A DNA stretch of 64,000 bases. Origin: Pseudomonas sp. AL03. Lineage in GTDB: Bacteria > Pseudomonadota > Gammaproteobacteria > Pseudomonadales > Pseudomonadaceae. Every line of letters begins with the position of its first letter. Positions within the stretch are counted from its first letter, which is position 1. The notes below the pieces were generated by a model. That model searched no databases. It saw only the letters and a program-made list of their open reading frames with translations, and was not told the origin of the DNA. The stretch lies in contig NZ_JASBRE010000004.1 in the NCBI RefSeq assembly GCF_029960815.1, positions 1-64,000 of the forward strand, written 5' to 3'. A program made the position numbers and the translations under genes. Shown here piece by piece: positions 28,345-38,855 of the stretch.

Positions 28345-28662
28345 ATGCGTCTCAAACTTGCTGTCGCTACCATCGCCCTGTTGTCCCTTCCCGTCGGTTC
28401 GGCGATGGCCGATAGCTTTTGGCGTAACGTCATCTCGTCCGGTGCGACCACCGGCTCGACCTACCTGACCTTCAAGGATCACAAGCTGATCGTTGCCGCC
28501 CAGGACGACGCCGGCAGCTTTGTTGCCAGTGACGGCGGCATTCGTGGGCCATACCTGGAAGCCGCGATGCAGAAAGTCCGCGCCGACAACCCTGGCCTGC
28601 AGGCCACGGACATGGAATTGGCGAACGCGATCCTGGCGAAGAATGCCGTCGCTTCGGAATAA
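28345..28662 (+). CDS. Exported DUF2388-type protein
   Basis: This 105-residue protein has a signal peptide cleaved after SAMA (MRLKLAVATIALLSLPVGSAMA). The mature region, DSFWRNVISSGATTGSTYLT and ILAKNAVASE, matches small Pseudomonas periplasmic DUF2388 proteins. GGAG is nine bases before ATG 28345. Function unknown. It is followed at once by a terminator, so it is the last gene of its transcript. Confidence 0.8.
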   Translation: MRLKLAVATIALLSLPVGSAMADSFWRNVISSGATTGSTYLTFKDHKLIVAAQDDAGSFVASDGGIRGPYLEAAMQKVRADNPGLQATDMELANAILAKNAVASE

Positions 28663-28677
28663 GCTTTTTGGCTGAAC

Positions 28678-28709
28678 AAAAATGCCGCTCCCATGAGCGG
28701 CATTTTTTT
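28678..28709. terminator. Bidirectional terminator between DUF2388 gene and gcvP
   Basis: AAAAATGCCGCTC-CCAT-GAGCGGCATTTTTTT lies between the convergent 3' ends and has A and T runs on both flanks. Confidence 0.92.
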
Positions 28710-28719
28710 GCCCGTGCGG

Positions 28720-31593
28720 TCAGCGGTAATCATCCACCGGTACGCAAGCGCAAAACAGATTGCGGTCACCGTAGACATTGTCCACCCGGTTCACCACCGG
28801 CCAATATTTATGCGCCTTGGTGTGAGCATCCGGCGTCACCGCCTGCTCGATGGTATAAGGCCGCTCCCAAATCCCGGTGATGTCCGCCAGGGTATGCGGC
28901 GAACGTTTCAGCGGGTTGTCATCGGCCGGCCAGTTGCCGTTCTGCACCTCGGTGATTTCCGCGCGGATACTCAGCATCGCGCCGATAAACCGGTCCAGCT
29001 CTGCCTTCGACTCACTTTCGGTCGGTTCAACCATCAACGTCCCCGGCACCGGAAATGACATGGTCGGCGCATGGAAGCCATAGTCCATCAATCGCTTGGC
29101 AACGTCCTCCTCGCTGATCCCGGTCAGCGCCTTGAGTGGCCGCAGGTCAAGAATGCACTCGTGAGCCACCCGTTCGTTACGCCCGGTATAGAGCACCGGA
29201 AACGCACCGGACAGATGCTGCGCCAGGTAATTCGCGGCAAGAATCGCCACCTCACTGGCATCCGCCAATTGCGGCCCCATCATCGCGATGTACATCCAGC
29301 TGATCGGCAAAATGCTCGCGCTGCCCCAAGGTGCTGCGCTGACCGCTCCGTTCTGCGGCAGTGGTCCTTCAATCGGCACCACCGGGTGATTGGCCACGAA
29401 CGGCGCCAAATGCGCCCGCACCCCAATCGGCCCCATGCCCGGCCCGCCTCCGCCGTGGGGAATACAGAAGGTCTTGTGCAAGTTCATGTGGGACACGTCG
29501 GCGCCTATGTCCGCCGGGCGCGCCAGCCCGACCTGGGCGTTGAGGTTGGCGCCATCCATATACACCTGGCCGCCGTGACTGTGGATAACTTCACAGATTT
29601 CGCTGATGCCTTCCTCGTATACCCCGTGGGTAGAAGGATACGTCGCCATCAGGCAGGCAAGTTTGTCGCCCGCCTCCGTAGCTTTGCCTTTCAGGTCATC
29701 CAGATCGACGTTGCCCGCCTCGTCGCACTCGACGATCACCACGCGCATGCCGGCCATTTGCGCCGACGCCGGGTTGGTGCCGTGGGCCGAAGACGGAATC
29801 AGGCAAATATCCCGCGCGCCCTCATGACGACTCTCATGGTATTTGCGGATCGCCAGCAACCCGGCGTACTCGCCTTGGGCGCCGGAGTTGGGTTGCATAC
29901 AGATTGCGTCGAAACCGGTAATCGCGCAGAGCCAGCGCTCCAGTTCTTCGATCATCAGTGAATAACCGACCGCCTGCTCTTTCGGCGCAAACGGGTGCAG
30001 GTTGGCGAACTGCGGCCAGGTGATGGGAATCATCTCGCTGGTGGCATTGAGCTTCATGGTGCAGGAGCCCAGCGGGATCATCGATTGATTGAGCGCCAGG
30101 TCCTTGTTCTCCAGTTGCTTGAGGTAACGCAACATTTCGGTTTCGCTGTGATGGGCGCTGAACACCGGGTGACGCAGATAAGGCGAGGTACGCAGCAGAC
30201 CTGCGGGAATGCCGGAATCAAGGGCTTCAGCGTCCAGTTCGTCGACGTTAAGCCCGTGATCGGACCCGAGGAACACATCAAACAACTTCGCGACGGTGGC
30301 TTCGTCAGAGGTTTCGTCGAGGCTCAGACCCAACTGCCCACGCCCAAGAATGCGCAAGTTGATCTGTGCGGCCTGAGCGCTTTCGATAATTGCCGTCTGA
30401 GTACCACCGACCTCCAGCGTCAGCGTGTCGAAAAAGTGTTGGTTGTGGCGGTTGATGCCGTGGCGCTCAAGGCCGGCGGCGAGGATACAGGTCAGCCGAT
30501 GGACGCGTTGGGCAATGCATTTGAGCCCTTCCGGACCGTGATAGACCGCATAGAAACTGGCGATGTTGGCCAGCAGCACCTGAGCGGTGCAAATGTTCGA
30601 GTTAGCCTTCTCCCGGCGGATATGTTGCTCGCGGGTTTGCAGGGCCATGCGCAAGGCGACATTACCGCGAGCATCTTTCGACACGCCGATGATCCGCCCG
30701 GGAATCGCCCGTTTGTACTCATCGCGACTGGCAAAAAACGCCGCGTGAGGCCCGCCGTACCCCATGGGCACGCCGAAACGCTGGGATGAACCGAACACCA
30801 CGTCGGCGCCCAACTCCCCCGGTGGCGTCAGTAACAGCAAACTCAGCAGGTCGGTGGCGACACACGCCAAGGCTTGCTGAGCATGCAGATGATCGATCAA
30901 CGGACGAAGATCGCGGATCTCGCCGTGGGTATCGGGATATTGCAGGAGCGCACCGAACACCTGGTGCTGTTTCAAGTTATCCACAGCGTCGATGATCAGC
31001 TCGAAGCCGAACCCTTCTGCTCGGGTCTGGACCACGGAAATGGTCTGCGGATGACAGTTCTCGTCGACGAAGAACAGATTGCTTCTGGACTTGGCGACAC
31101 GCTTGGCCAGTGCCATGGCCTCCGCCGCCGCCGTGGCTTCATCCAGCAGCGAGGCGTTGGCCAGTTCCAGGCCGGTGAGGTCGATGGTCAATTGCTGAAA
31201 ATTCAGCAGCGCTTCGAGCCGACCCTGGGCGATCTCGGGTTGATACGGCGTGTACGCGGTGTACCAACCGGGATTTTCCAGCACGTTGCGCACAATGACG
31301 GTCGGCGTGAGGGTGCCGTGGTAGCCCATGCCGATCAGGCTGGTCCAGACCTGGTTTTGCTCGGCGTAACCGCGCAGTTTCGCCAGCGCGGCTTCTTCGT
31401 CGAGGGCGGGTGGCAGGTCGAGCGGCCTGTTCAGGCGGATTCCCGGCGGCACCGTCTGCTCGATCAACTCGACCCGGCTGCCGAGGCCGAGGCTGTCGAG
31501 CATTGCCTGTTGCTCGGCGGCATCGGGCCCGAGGTGGCGGCGAAGGAAGGCATTGGGGTCGCGTAACTGGCTCAAGGACGGCAACTGGGACAT
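28720..31593 (-). CDS. gcvP: Glycine dehydrogenase (decarboxylating), P protein
   Basis: This 957-residue PLP enzyme decarboxylates glycine and loads the aminomethyl group on GcvH. It carries both tandem halves of the homodimeric-type P protein. The PLP lysine lies in [19 protein letters not shown] (about residue 707), preceded by [13 protein letters not shown]. Length is typical. It is the last gene of gcvT-gcvH-gcvP, separated from gcvH by 145 bp containing a terminator-like hairpin, so P may be expressed below T and H or from its own start. Confidence 0.96.
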   Translation of the reverse strand: MSQLPSLSQLRDPNAFLRRHLGPDAAEQQAMLDSLGLGSRVELIEQTVPPGIRLNRPLDLPPALDEEAALAKLRGYAEQNQVWTSLIGMGYHGTLTPTVIVRNVLENPGWYTAYTPYQPEIAQGRLEALLNFQQLTIDLTGLELANASLLDEATAAAEAMALAKRVAKSRSNLFFVDENCHPQTISVVQTRAEGFGFELIIDAVDNLKQHQVFGALLQYPDTHGEIRDLRPLIDHLHAQQALACVATDLLSLLLLTPPGELGADVVFGSSQRFGVPMGYGGPHAAFFASRDEYKRAIPGRIIGVSKDARGNVALRMALQTREQHIRREKANSNICTAQVLLANIASFYAVYHGPEGLKCIAQRVHRLTCILAAGLERHGINRHNQHFFDTLTLEVGGTQTAIIESAQAAQINLRILGRGQLGLSLDETSDEATVAKLFDVFLGSDHGLNVDELDAEALDSGIPAGLLRTSPYLRHPVFSAHHSETEMLRYLKQLENKDLALNQSMIPLGSCTMKLNATSEMIPITWPQFANLHPFAPKEQAVGYSLMIEELERWLCAITGFDAICMQPNSGAQGEYAGLLAIRKYHESRHEGARDICLIPSSAHGTNPASAQMAGMRVVIVECDEAGNVDLDDLKGKATEAGDKLACLMATYPSTHGVYEEGISEICEVIHSHGGQVYMDGANLNAQVGLARPADIGADVSHMNLHKTFCIPHGGGGPGMGPIGVRAHLAPFVANHPVVPIEGPLPQNGAVSAAPWGSASILPISWMYIAMMGPQLADASEVAILAANYLAQHLSGAFPVLYTGRNERVAHECILDLRPLKALTGISEEDVAKRLMDYGFHAPTMSFPVPGTLMVEPTESESKAELDRFIGAMLSIRAEITEVQNGNWPADDNPLKRSPHTLADITGIWERPYTIEQAVTPDAHTKAHKYWPVVNRVDNVYGDRNLFCACVPVDDYR

Positions 31594-31694
31594 GACGGGC
31601 TCTCTCTTGACTGGCGCTCAACGTCGATGCAACACGGTCAAACCAGCATAGCAGTCGATGCCGGGGAGCCTTGAAGATCAGGATCCCGGAAACT

Positions 31695-31720
31695 GAAAAG
31701 CCCCGACAAGTCGGGGCTTT
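31695..31720 (-). terminator. Hairpin after gcvH
   Basis: On the minus strand AAAGCCCCGA-CTTG-TCGGGGCTTTTC forms a compact stem 19 bp after the gcvH stop. It looks like a (possibly leaky) terminator between gcvH and gcvP. Confidence 0.7.
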
Positions 31721-31738
31721 GGGGATGGCGCTTAAGGC

Positions 31739-32122
31739 TTACTCGCCGATGGCGGCTTTGTAGCCAGCTGCATCGAGCAGCGTGTCCAGATCGGCTGTGT
31801 TGCCTGGTTTGAGCTTGAAGATCCAGGCACCGTACGGGTCGGAGTTGAGCAGTTCCGGGTTAGCGCTCAGTTCTTCGTTGATGGCAATCACTTCACCGGC
31901 AACCGGGGAGTAGATGTCCGAAGCCGCTTTGACCGACTCCACCACGCCAGCTTGATCACCGGCAGCGAAGACTGTTCCGACTTCGGTCAACTCAACGAAC
32001 ACCACATCGCCCAAGGCTTCCTGAGCGTGATCGCTGATGCCCACGGTGACGGTGCCATCGGCTTCGAGACGGGCCCATTCGTGACTTTCGGCAAAACGCA
32101 GGTCGGCAGGAATATCGCTCAT
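31739..32122 (-). CDS. gcvH: Glycine cleavage system H protein
   Basis: This 127-residue lipoyl carrier shuttles the aminomethyl group between P and T proteins. The lipoylated lysine is K65 in [18 protein letters not shown] 32122 gives [16 protein letters not shown], the family start, with GAGGA upstream; the longer frame overlaps gcvT. It follows gcvT by about 50 bp. Confidence 0.96.
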   Translation of the reverse strand: MSDIPADLRFAESHEWARLEADGTVTVGISDHAQEALGDVVFVELTEVGTVFAAGDQAGVVESVKAASDIYSPVAGEVIAINEELSANPELLNSDPYGAWIFKLKPGNTADLDTLLDAAGYKAAIGE

Positions 32123-32172
32123 GTTCTGTGTCCTCAAGAGAATTGTCAGCGGTCGTTGCCCGCCAGAAAAGA

Positions 32173-33255
32173 TTAGATCAAGGTTTTGCCATGGCGTACG
32201 AAGGTCGGTTTGACCACTCGGACCGGGTACCACTTGCCACGGATTTCCACTTCTGCGCGGTCGGCTGTCGCCATCGGCACGCGCGCCAGTGCTATCGACT
32301 TGCTAAGCGTAGGAGAGAAACTACCACTGGTGATCTCCCCTTCGCCAACATTGGCGATGCGGACCACTTGATGAGCGCGCAAAACCCCACGCTCCTCAAG
32401 GACCAGCCCGACCAGTTTGTGCTGAACGCCACCCGCCCGTTCGGCTTCCAGAGCACTGCGACCGATGAACTGGCGAGTGGCCGGTTCCCAGGCAATGCTC
32501 CAGGCCATGTTGGAGGCCAGTGGTGAAACGTCTTGGTGAATGTCCTGACCGTAGAGGTTCATACCGGCTTCGACCCGCAAAGTATCGCGCGCGCCGAGGC
32601 CGATCGGCGAGATGCCCGCGCCCACCAGATCGTTGAAGAATCCCGGCGCTTGATTGGCCGGCAGAACGATTTCCAGGCCATCTTCGCCGGTGTAACCCGT
32701 GCGCGCGATGAACCAGTCACCATCGGCCTGGCCTTCGAAGGGCTTGAGCATCTGAATCAGGTTGCCCCGGGACTGGGTCACCAGTTCGGAGATTTTGTGC
32801 CGGGCCTGAGGCCCTTGAATGGCCAGCATCGCCAGCTCGGAGCGCTCGTTGAGCCGCACCTTGAAACCATCGAGGTGAGCCTGCATCCAGGCGAGGTCCT
32901 GATTACGGGTGGAGGCGTTGACCACCAGCCGATAACCGTCCTCGAGACGGTAGACGATCATGTCGTCGACGATGCCGCCGCGCTCGTTGAGCATGGTGCT
33001 GTACAAGGCACGGCCAGGGCTGTGCAGACGTTCGACGTCATTGGCCAGCAAATGCTGGAGCCAGGCCTTGGCCTGACGGCCGCTGACATCGATCACGGTC
33101 ATGTGGGATACATCGAAAACCCCGCAATCGCGGCGCACCTGATGGTGTTCCTCGACCTGTGAGCCGTAATGCAAAGGCATATCCCAACCGCCAAAATCGA
33201 CCATCTTCGCGCCGAGGGCGAGATGAAGGTCATACAGAGGCGTACGCTGTCCCAT
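32173..33255 (-). CDS. gcvT: Aminomethyltransferase, glycine cleavage T protein
   Basis: This 360-residue protein transfers the methylene carbon to tetrahydrofolate and releases ammonia. [24 protein letters not shown] is followed by [16 protein letters not shown] and [12 protein letters not shown], conserved folate-site segments. AAGGAG precedes the ATG. It leads the gcvTHP operon. Confidence 0.95.
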   Translation of the reverse strand: MGQRTPLYDLHLALGAKMVDFGGWDMPLHYGSQVEEHHQVRRDCGVFDVSHMTVIDVSGRQAKAWLQHLLANDVERLHSPGRALYSTMLNERGGIVDDMIVYRLEDGYRLVVNASTRNQDLAWMQAHLDGFKVRLNERSELAMLAIQGPQARHKISELVTQSRGNLIQMLKPFEGQADGDWFIARTGYTGEDGLEIVLPANQAPGFFNDLVGAGISPIGLGARDTLRVEAGMNLYGQDIHQDVSPLASNMAWSIAWEPATRQFIGRSALEAERAGGVQHKLVGLVLEERGVLRAHQVVRIANVGEGEITSGSFSPTLSKSIALARVPMATADRAEVEIRGKWYPVRVVKPTFVRHGKTLI

Positions 33256-33305
33256 GGGTTTCTCCTTCCGGGCGTGGCGAAGGTGCGGGCAGGTGCTGCA
33301 CGGAG

Positions 33306-33332
33306 TGAAAGCCTTGAAATATATGGCTTTCA
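33306..33332. promoter_or_regulatory. Inverted repeat in the gcvT leader
   Basis: TGAAAGCC and GGCTTTCA, 8-bp perfect arms around an AT-rich 11-base loop, lie 51-77 bp upstream of gcvT. It could be a leader hairpin or regulator site. I looked for glycine-riboswitch core motifs here and do not see them. Confidence 0.35.
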
Positions 33333-33411
33333 GCCGATTTCAGCTACCTGGTCTGTAGGACGGACCGCACCGAATGCCGCGCATTGTAGCCTCAAGGTGT
33401 AGGACTGGCAC

Positions 33412-35028
33412 CTAGGTGTTTCGATGCGCCGAACGTCGAATCAATCCGATGACCGGTAACAGCCCGACCAAAATCAGGGTCAGGGCCGGCAATGAGGCCC
33501 TCGCCCACTCGCCTTCACTGGTCATTTCGAAGATCCGCACCGCCAGCGTATCCCAGCCAAACGGGCGCATCAGAAGGGTCGCGGGCATTTCCTTGAGCAC
33601 ATCGACGAATACCAGCAACGCAGCGCTCAACGTTCCTGGCAGCAACAACGGCAGATACACTTTGAAAAACAGTCGTGGCCCACTGACGCCAAGGCTACGT
33701 GCTGCTTCGGGCAAAGATGGCCGTATTCGCGCCAGACTGCTTTCCAGCGGCCCATACGCCACCGCGATGAAACGCACCAGATAGGCCAGCAATAACGCCG
33801 ACAAACTACCCAGCAGCAATGGCTTTCCGGCGCCGCCCAGCCAACCCGATAACGGAATCACCAGTTCGCGGTCCAGGTAACTGAACGCCAGCATGATCGA
33901 CACCGCCAGCACCGAACCCGGCAAGGCGTAGCCGAGATTGGCCAGACTGACGCCGGAGCGGATTGCTCGGGTCGGCGCCAGGCGTCTCGCAAACGCCAGC
34001 ACCAAAGCAACACTGACGGTGATCAGCGCCGCCATGCCGCCCAGGTACAAGGTATGAACGATCAGGCCCGCGTAACGCTCATCCAAATCGAAGCGCCCGC
34101 GCTGCCAGAACCACACCATCAGTTGCAGCATCGGAATGACGAAGGCGCAAGCGAACACCAGACCGCACCAACTCATGGCCGCCAGCGCTTTGAAACCGCG
34201 CAGGTGATACAGCGCGTTGACCCGAGGTCGTTCGTTGCTCGCCCGGTTGGCCCCGCGAGCACGACGCTCGCCATACAGCACGACCATCACCACCAGCAGC
34301 AACAGGCTGGCCAGTTGCGCGGCAGTGGAGAGGCTGAAGAATCCGTACCAGGTCTTGTAGATGGCGGTCGTGAACGTGTCGAAGTTGAACACCGACACCG
34401 CGCCGAAATCCGCCAGGGTTTCCATCAGCGCAAGCGCCACGCCAGCACCGATGGCCGGGCGCGCCATGGGCAACGCGACTCGCCAGAACGCTTGCCACGG
34501 GGATTGCCCCAAGACTCGCGCCGCTTCCATCAAGCCTTTGCCTTGAGCCAGGAACGCGGTTCGCGCCAACAGGTAAACGTAGGGATAGAAGACCAGCACC
34601 AGGACCAGAATCACCCCGCCGGTGGAGCGCACCCGCGGCAACCTCAAACCCGTGCCGAACCCTTCGCGCATCAACGTTTGAACGGGGCCGGCGAAATCCA
34701 GGAGGCCGACGAAAACGAATGCCAGTACGTAGGCGGGAATGGCGAATGGCAGCATCAGCGCCCAGTCCAGCCAACGCCGACCCGGAAATTCACAGAGGCT
34801 GGTCAGCCAGGCCAGGCTCACGCCCAGGAGCGTGACGCCGATACCGACGCCGAGCACCAACGTCAGCGTGTTGCCGAGCAGGCGCGGCATCTGGGTGTCC
34901 CAGAGGTGGGACCAGATTTGATGATCGATGGTTTGCCATGACAACAGCAAAACGCTAAGTGGCAGCAGGACCAGCGCAGCGATGGCGAAGACCAAGGGGT
35001 ACCAGCGGCGTTGGGCGGGGTGGGCCAA
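33412..35028 (-). CDS. Ferric iron ABC transporter permease (FbpB/HitB type, fused)
   Basis: This 538-residue inner-membrane protein contains two permease halves in tandem, each with an EAA loop (EAARVLGQSPWQAFWRVALP near 165-185 and EAARSLGVSGPRLFFKVYLP near 450-470) and about twelve membrane segments in all. This is the usual layout of ferric-ion importers. It follows the binding-protein gene with a long hairpin between. No ATPase gene follows in this window, so the energising subunit must be encoded elsewhere. Confidence 0.92.
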   Translation of the reverse strand: MAHPAQRRWYPLVFAIAALVLLPLSVLLLSWQTIDHQIWSHLWDTQMPRLLGNTLTLVLGVGIGVTLLGVSLAWLTSLCEFPGRRWLDWALMLPFAIPAYVLAFVFVGLLDFAGPVQTLMREGFGTGLRLPRVRSTGGVILVLVLVFYPYVYLLARTAFLAQGKGLMEAARVLGQSPWQAFWRVALPMARPAIGAGVALALMETLADFGAVSVFNFDTFTTAIYKTWYGFFSLSTAAQLASLLLLVVMVVLYGERRARGANRASNERPRVNALYHLRGFKALAAMSWCGLVFACAFVIPMLQLMVWFWQRGRFDLDERYAGLIVHTLYLGGMAALITVSVALVLAFARRLAPTRAIRSGVSLANLGYALPGSVLAVSIMLAFSYLDRELVIPLSGWLGGAGKPLLLGSLSALLLAYLVRFIAVAYGPLESSLARIRPSLPEAARSLGVSGPRLFFKVYLPLLLPGTLSAALLVFVDVLKEMPATLLMRPFGWDTLAVRIFEMTSEGEWARASLPALTLILVGLLPVIGLIRRSAHRNT

Positions 35029-35070
35029 GAAAGGTCTCTCGCGGATAAATCGTGAAGTTTAGGGAAAACG

Positions 35071-35166
35071 CAAAAAGATCGCAGCCTCGTTTCACTCGAC
35101 AGCTCCTACATGGGTACGCCATCCCAATGTAGGAGCTGTCGAGTGAAACGAGGCTGCGATCTTTTG
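35071..35166. repeat. Long near-perfect hairpin between the two iron-ABC genes
   Basis: Arms of about 40 bp (CAAAA-GATCGCAGCCTCG... and its complement ending CGATCTTTTG) flank a 17-bp centre. TGTAGGAGCTGTCGAGTGAA is in the arm. Read on the minus strand the stem is followed by a short T run. It is REPIN-like in build and also terminator-like in position, 18 bp past the binding-protein stop. Confidence 0.85.
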
Positions 35167-35184
35167 ATCTTTAAAGATAGAGAC

Positions 35185-36189
35185 TCAGTTCCAGCCAGCG
35201 CGATCCATCATCCGAATCGCTTCAGCCTGACGCTTGCCGGCAATTTCCACAGGCAAGGTATCAGCCACAAACTTGCCCCAACTCGCCACTTCTGCAGAGG
35301 GCTGAACCGCAGGGTTGGCCGGAAATTCCTGGTTCACGTCAGCAAAGATCTTCTGCGCTTCAGGCGTGGTCATCCATTCAACCAAGGCCTTGGCCGCTTC
35401 CGGGTGCGGGGCGTGTTTGGTCAGGCCGATGCCCGACAGGTTCACGTGCACGCCACGGTCGCCCTGGTTCGGCCAGAATAGCTTCACCGCCAGATCAGGC
35501 TTCTGCTTGTGCAGACGACCGTAGTAATAAGTGTTGACGATGCCGACGTCGCATTGACCCGCGTTGATGGCCTCCAACACCGCGATGTCATCCGAGAACA
35601 CATCGGTGGACAGGTTACTCACCCAACCCTTGAGAATCTTCTCGGTTTTGTCGGCGCCGTGGACTTCGATCATGGTGGCGGTGAGAGACTGGTTATAGAC
35701 CTTCTTCGCGGTGCGCAGGCACAAGCGGCCTTCCCAGTTCTTGTCGGCCAGACCTTCGTAGGTGGTCAGCTCACCGGGCTTCACCCGAACGGTGGAGTAA
35801 GCGATGGTCCGCGCCCGCAGGCTCAAACCGGTCCAGGCATGGGTGGAAGAGCGATATTGGAGCGGGATATTGGCGTCGATCACCTTGGAGGTGAACGGTT
35901 GCAGAATCCCCATTTGCTCGGCCTGCCAGAGGTTGCCGGCATCGACGGTCAGCAGCAGGTCAGCGGTGGCGTTCTCGCCCTCGGCCTTGATCCGCTGCAT
36001 CAGCGGCGCTTCCTTGTCGGTGATGAACTTCACCTGCACACCGGTTTTCGCGGTGTAGGCATCGAAGACCGGTTTGATCAGCTCGTCGATCCGCGAGGAG
36101 TAAACCACCACCTCGTCAGCGGCCTGGGTAGCGGTGCTGCCAATCAGGGTCAGGGCGAGCGCGGTCAGTAGACGCTTCGGTATCAACAT
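35185..36189 (-). CDS. Periplasmic ferric iron-binding protein (FbpA/HitA type)
   Basis: This 334-residue solute-binding protein has a signal peptide ending near [10 protein letters not shown]. The mature part [19 protein letters not shown] and the tyrosine-rich [11 protein letters not shown] (typical Fe3+-coordinating tyrosines) match the Fbp/Sfu family. GGGAG-like bases precede the ATG. It is the first gene of a two-gene importer unit with the permease at 33412. Confidence 0.92.
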   Translation of the reverse strand: MLIPKRLLTALALTLIGSTATQAADEVVVYSSRIDELIKPVFDAYTAKTGVQVKFITDKEAPLMQRIKAEGENATADLLLTVDAGNLWQAEQMGILQPFTSKVIDANIPLQYRSSTHAWTGLSLRARTIAYSTVRVKPGELTTYEGLADKNWEGRLCLRTAKKVYNQSLTATMIEVHGADKTEKILKGWVSNLSTDVFSDDIAVLEAINAGQCDVGIVNTYYYGRLHKQKPDLAVKLFWPNQGDRGVHVNLSGIGLTKHAPHPEAAKALVEWMTTPEAQKIFADVNQEFPANPAVQPSAEVASWGKFVADTLPVEIAGKRQAEAIRMMDRAGWN

Positions 36190-36221
36190 GGGAGCGATCT
36201 CTCGGTTGAAAAATTGAAGCC

Positions 36222-36242
36222 AAATGATATGGACTCACATTT
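36222..36242 (-). promoter_or_regulatory. Possible Fur-type site upstream of iron-binding gene
   Basis: AAATGATAT...CACATTT is an imperfect AT-rich inverted repeat 33 bp before the iron-binding-protein ATG. It matches only some bases of a Fur box. Position makes it plausible; sequence alone is weak. Confidence 0.25.
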
Positions 36243-36307
36243 ACCTTCTCAATCGAACAGTTCGCGGAGGCGTTACCAGATGTTGCACGCAGGCCTACAA
36301 GGGTGAG

Positions 36308-37531
36308 TCAGGCTTTGGCCAGCGCCGGCAGATCCCCGATCAAACCCAGCGCTTCGCGCACAAACAGCGCCTTGGCTTCAGGCATCTGGTCGACCATATT
36401 CAACCCGGCATTGCGCAACCAGCGAATCGGCAACGGATCAGCCTGGAACAAGCGCTCGAAACCCTCCATCGCCGCCATCAATGCCAGGTTGTGAGGCATG
36501 CGCCGACGCTCGTAACGGCTGAGCACTTTCACATCCGCCAAACGCTCGCCACGCGTGGCCGCTTGCAACAGCACTTCGGCCAGCACGGCGGCATCGAGGA
36601 AACCGAGGTTCACGCCCTGTCCGGCCAATGGGTGAATGGTGTGGGCCGCGTCGCCGATCAGCGCCAGGCCTTCAGCCACGTAACGCTTGGCATGGCGCTG
36701 ACGCAGGGGCACGCACAGACGCGGATCGGCGCTGAGCACCGTGCCGAGTCGGCCTTCGAAGGCTCGCTCCAGCGCTTTGCAGAAACCTTCGTCGTCCAGC
36801 GCCATCAGGCGTTCGGCTTCGCCCGGGGTGGTCGACCAGACGATCGAACACCAATCCTGCTGACCATCACGCTCCAGCGGCAGAAACGCCAATGGACCGT
36901 TGTCGGTGAAACGCTGCCAGGCGGTCAGTTGATGAGGTTTTGAGCTGCGCACGCTGGTCACGATCGCATGGTGCAGATAGTCCCACTCGCGAGTCGCCAC
37001 ACCGGTCAGCCGCCGCACTGCGGAGTTGGCGCCATCCGCCGCAATCACCAGCGGTGCGCGCAACGTGCGCCCATCGGCCAGGGTCAGCAGCCAATCGTCG
37101 CCGGAGCGACGCATTTGCTCCAGGCGCGCGTTAGCCAGCATTCCCAGATCACAGTCATGCAAACGGTCGAGCAAGGCATCTTGAACCACGCGGTTCTCGA
37201 CGATATGCCCCAGCACTTCGGCATGCACACTGGTCGCCGAAAAATGAATGTGCCCGGTGCCACTGCCGTCCCAGACGTGCATGTCGGTATACGGGCTGCT
37301 GCGCCGGTTGGCGATACCGTCCCAGACACCGAGGCGTTCGAGAATCCTATGGCTGGCCGTCGACAAGGCGCTCACTCGCGGTTCGAACGGCGATTGCTCG
37401 TCGAAGGGCTTAACGCTCATCGGGCTGCCGTCCAGCAGCAGGACTTCCAGTCCGCTGTCCTGCAACGCCAGCGCCAGGGTGCTACCGACCATTCCGGCCC
37501 CGACAATCAGCAGATCTGCGCGCATTTCCAT
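36308..37531 (-). CDS. UbiH/UbiF/VisC-family FAD hydroxylase (UbiI-like)
   Basis: This 407-residue flavoprotein monooxygenase acts in ubiquinone ring hydroxylation. The FAD Rossmann motif is LLIVGAGMVGSTLA (8-21), the second FAD motif is ALIGDAAHTIHPLAGQGVNLGF (about 288-309), and VIAADGANSAVRR is the DG motif. It lies downstream of ubiH. Which ring carbon it hydroxylates (UbiI, UbiF or Coq6-like) cannot be told from sequence alone. Confidence 0.9.
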   Translation of the reverse strand: MEMRADLLIVGAGMVGSTLALALQDSGLEVLLLDGSPMSVKPFDEQSPFEPRVSALSTASHRILERLGVWDGIANRRSSPYTDMHVWDGSGTGHIHFSATSVHAEVLGHIVENRVVQDALLDRLHDCDLGMLANARLEQMRRSGDDWLLTLADGRTLRAPLVIAADGANSAVRRLTGVATREWDYLHHAIVTSVRSSKPHQLTAWQRFTDNGPLAFLPLERDGQQDWCSIVWSTTPGEAERLMALDDEGFCKALERAFEGRLGTVLSADPRLCVPLRQRHAKRYVAEGLALIGDAAHTIHPLAGQGVNLGFLDAAVLAEVLLQAATRGERLADVKVLSRYERRRMPHNLALMAAMEGFERLFQADPLPIRWLRNAGLNMVDQMPEAKALFVREALGLIGDLPALAKA

Positions 37532-37534
37532 GCT

Positions 37535-37675
37535 TTAAGCCTGTCTCGCTTGCGGCTTGAGCCGCACGTAAAGGGTTTTTCCGGCAATGTACCGGTGACC
37601 GAGGTTCTCCAGCAGCATCTGCATGAAAAACGGATCGACCATAGAGTCGAGTCTTGCAGTCAGCCACTTAAGCAT
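37535..37675 (-). CDS. Small ORF (46 aa) coupled to ubiH
   Basis: A 46-codon frame (MLKWLTARLDSMVDPFFMQM..., ending KPQARQA) starts inside the last codons of ubiH, overlapping its stop by 8 bp, and ends 4 bp before the downstream hydroxylase start. It fills the ubiH-ubiI gap almost exactly. It has an amphipathic N-terminal half and a basic tail. I do not recognise it. It could be a real small protein, the remnant of a longer gene, or chance. Confidence 0.4.
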   Translation of the reverse strand: MLKWLTARLDSMVDPFFMQMLLENLGHRYIAGKTLYVRLKPQARQA

Positions 37676-38855
37676 CGGGTCGAGTACCCAAGCCCATGGC
37701 TTGCCGGGCGAACCAGCGTTTGGCCGGCGGCAGCAGATCGAGACCGAGCAGGCCGATGTTACGGACCAAGGAAACCAGCGGTTGAGTGCTGCCGAACAAA
37801 CGGGTGACCTGATCGGAGAAACCCACGGTCAGGTTCTGATCCAGACGCTGACGTTCGCGGTAAGCCTGCAAGGTCGCAAAATCGCCGGGAGAGGTTTCGC
37901 TCGCCAGCAGCGCATCAGCCAGCGCTTGAGCATCACGCAGGGACAGGTTGAAACCCTGGCCGGCAATCGGGTGCAGGCTGTGAGCGGCGTTACCGAGAAT
38001 GGCCAGATGCGGACGCACCTGCTCTTCGGCTTCGATCAGCGTCAGCGGGTAAAGATGTCGCGCCCCCACCTGCTTCAAGGTGCCGAGGCGATAACCGAAC
38101 ACGCCCTGCAACTCGCTGAGGAAGCTGCGTTCATCAAGCGCGGCCAGCCGTTGCGCGTCCATGCCCAATCGAGTCCACACCAGTGCGCAGCGGTTTTCCG
38201 GCAGCGGCAACAACGCCATCGGGCCGTCATCGGTGAAACGCTCGAAGGCCATGCCGTTGTGCGCTTCGCTCGGGGTGATGTTGGCAATCAGCGCGCTCTG
38301 GTTGTACGGGCGCTTTTTGATGCCGATCCCCAGTTGTTCGCGCAGGCCGGAACGGCCGCCATCAGCCAGCACCGCAAGGTCGCATTCCAGGGTGGTTTCA
38401 TCGTTGAGGGTCAGGCGATAGCCGTCGGTCAGTGGCTCCATGCGCGTGACTTCCGCCGGGCAACGCCATGTGATCACGTCCTTATCCAGACCTTGCCAGA
38501 GGCATTGGCCGAGCCAGGCGTTTTCCACCACATAACCCAGCGCCGGAACGCCCTCTTCCATCGCCGACAGTCGCGCGGTGGAAAAACGTCCACGGTCGGA
38601 GACATGAATCTGCTTGATCGGCTCGGCGCGGCGGGAGATTTCCTGCCACACGCCCAACCGTTGATAAATCTGCTTGGCGCCGTAGGACAACGCCGAAGAA
38701 CGGGCGTCGTAGCTCGGTTGATAAGTGTGGCCGGGGGCAAAGGGTTCGATCAACACGATCTTCCAGCCACGCGCCTTGGCCCCTGCTTGCAACGCTAACG
38801 CCAGGCTGGCGCCGACCAGACCACCACCGATGATTGCCAGATTGACTCGACTCAT
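37668..38855 (-). CDS. ubiH: 2-octaprenyl-6-methoxyphenyl hydroxylase
   Basis: This 395-residue FAD monooxygenase acts in ubiquinone synthesis. The Rossmann motif is LAIIGGGLVGASLALAL, the DG motif is LAVLADGGRSGLREQ, and the C-terminal FAD motif has the UbiH-type LAILGNAAHSLHPIAGQGFN. It overlaps pepP by 4 bp (ATGA) and is followed by the small ORF and a paralogous hydroxylase. The ubiH-visC/ubiI pairing behind pepP is the usual proteobacterial layout. Confidence 0.93.
   Translation of the reverse strand: MSRVNLAIIGGGLVGASLALALQAGAKARGWKIVLIEPFAPGHTYQPSYDARSSALSYGAKQIYQRLGVWQEISRRAEPIKQIHVSDRGRFSTARLSAMEEGVPALGYVVENAWLGQCLWQGLDKDVITWRCPAEVTRMEPLTDGYRLTLNDETTLECDLAVLADGGRSGLREQLGIGIKKRPYNQSALIANITPSEAHNGMAFERFTDDGPMALLPLPENRCALVWTRLGMDAQRLAALDERSFLSELQGVFGYRLGTLKQVGARHLYPLTLIEAEEQVRPHLAILGNAAHSLHPIAGQGFNLSLRDAQALADALLASETSPGDFATLQAYRERQRLDQNLTVGFSDQVTRLFGSTQPLVSLVRNIGLLGLDLLPPAKRWFARQAMGLGTRPDA

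Noticed and set aside
31593..31738. Independent gcvP promoter
   Set aside because: A terminator-like hairpin is visible after gcvH but I could not identify convincing -35/-10 elements for gcvP.
33256..33411. Glycine riboswitch upstream of gcvT
   Set aside because: The leader was read on the gcvT strand and lacks the conserved tandem-aptamer core blocks; only one small hairpin is present.
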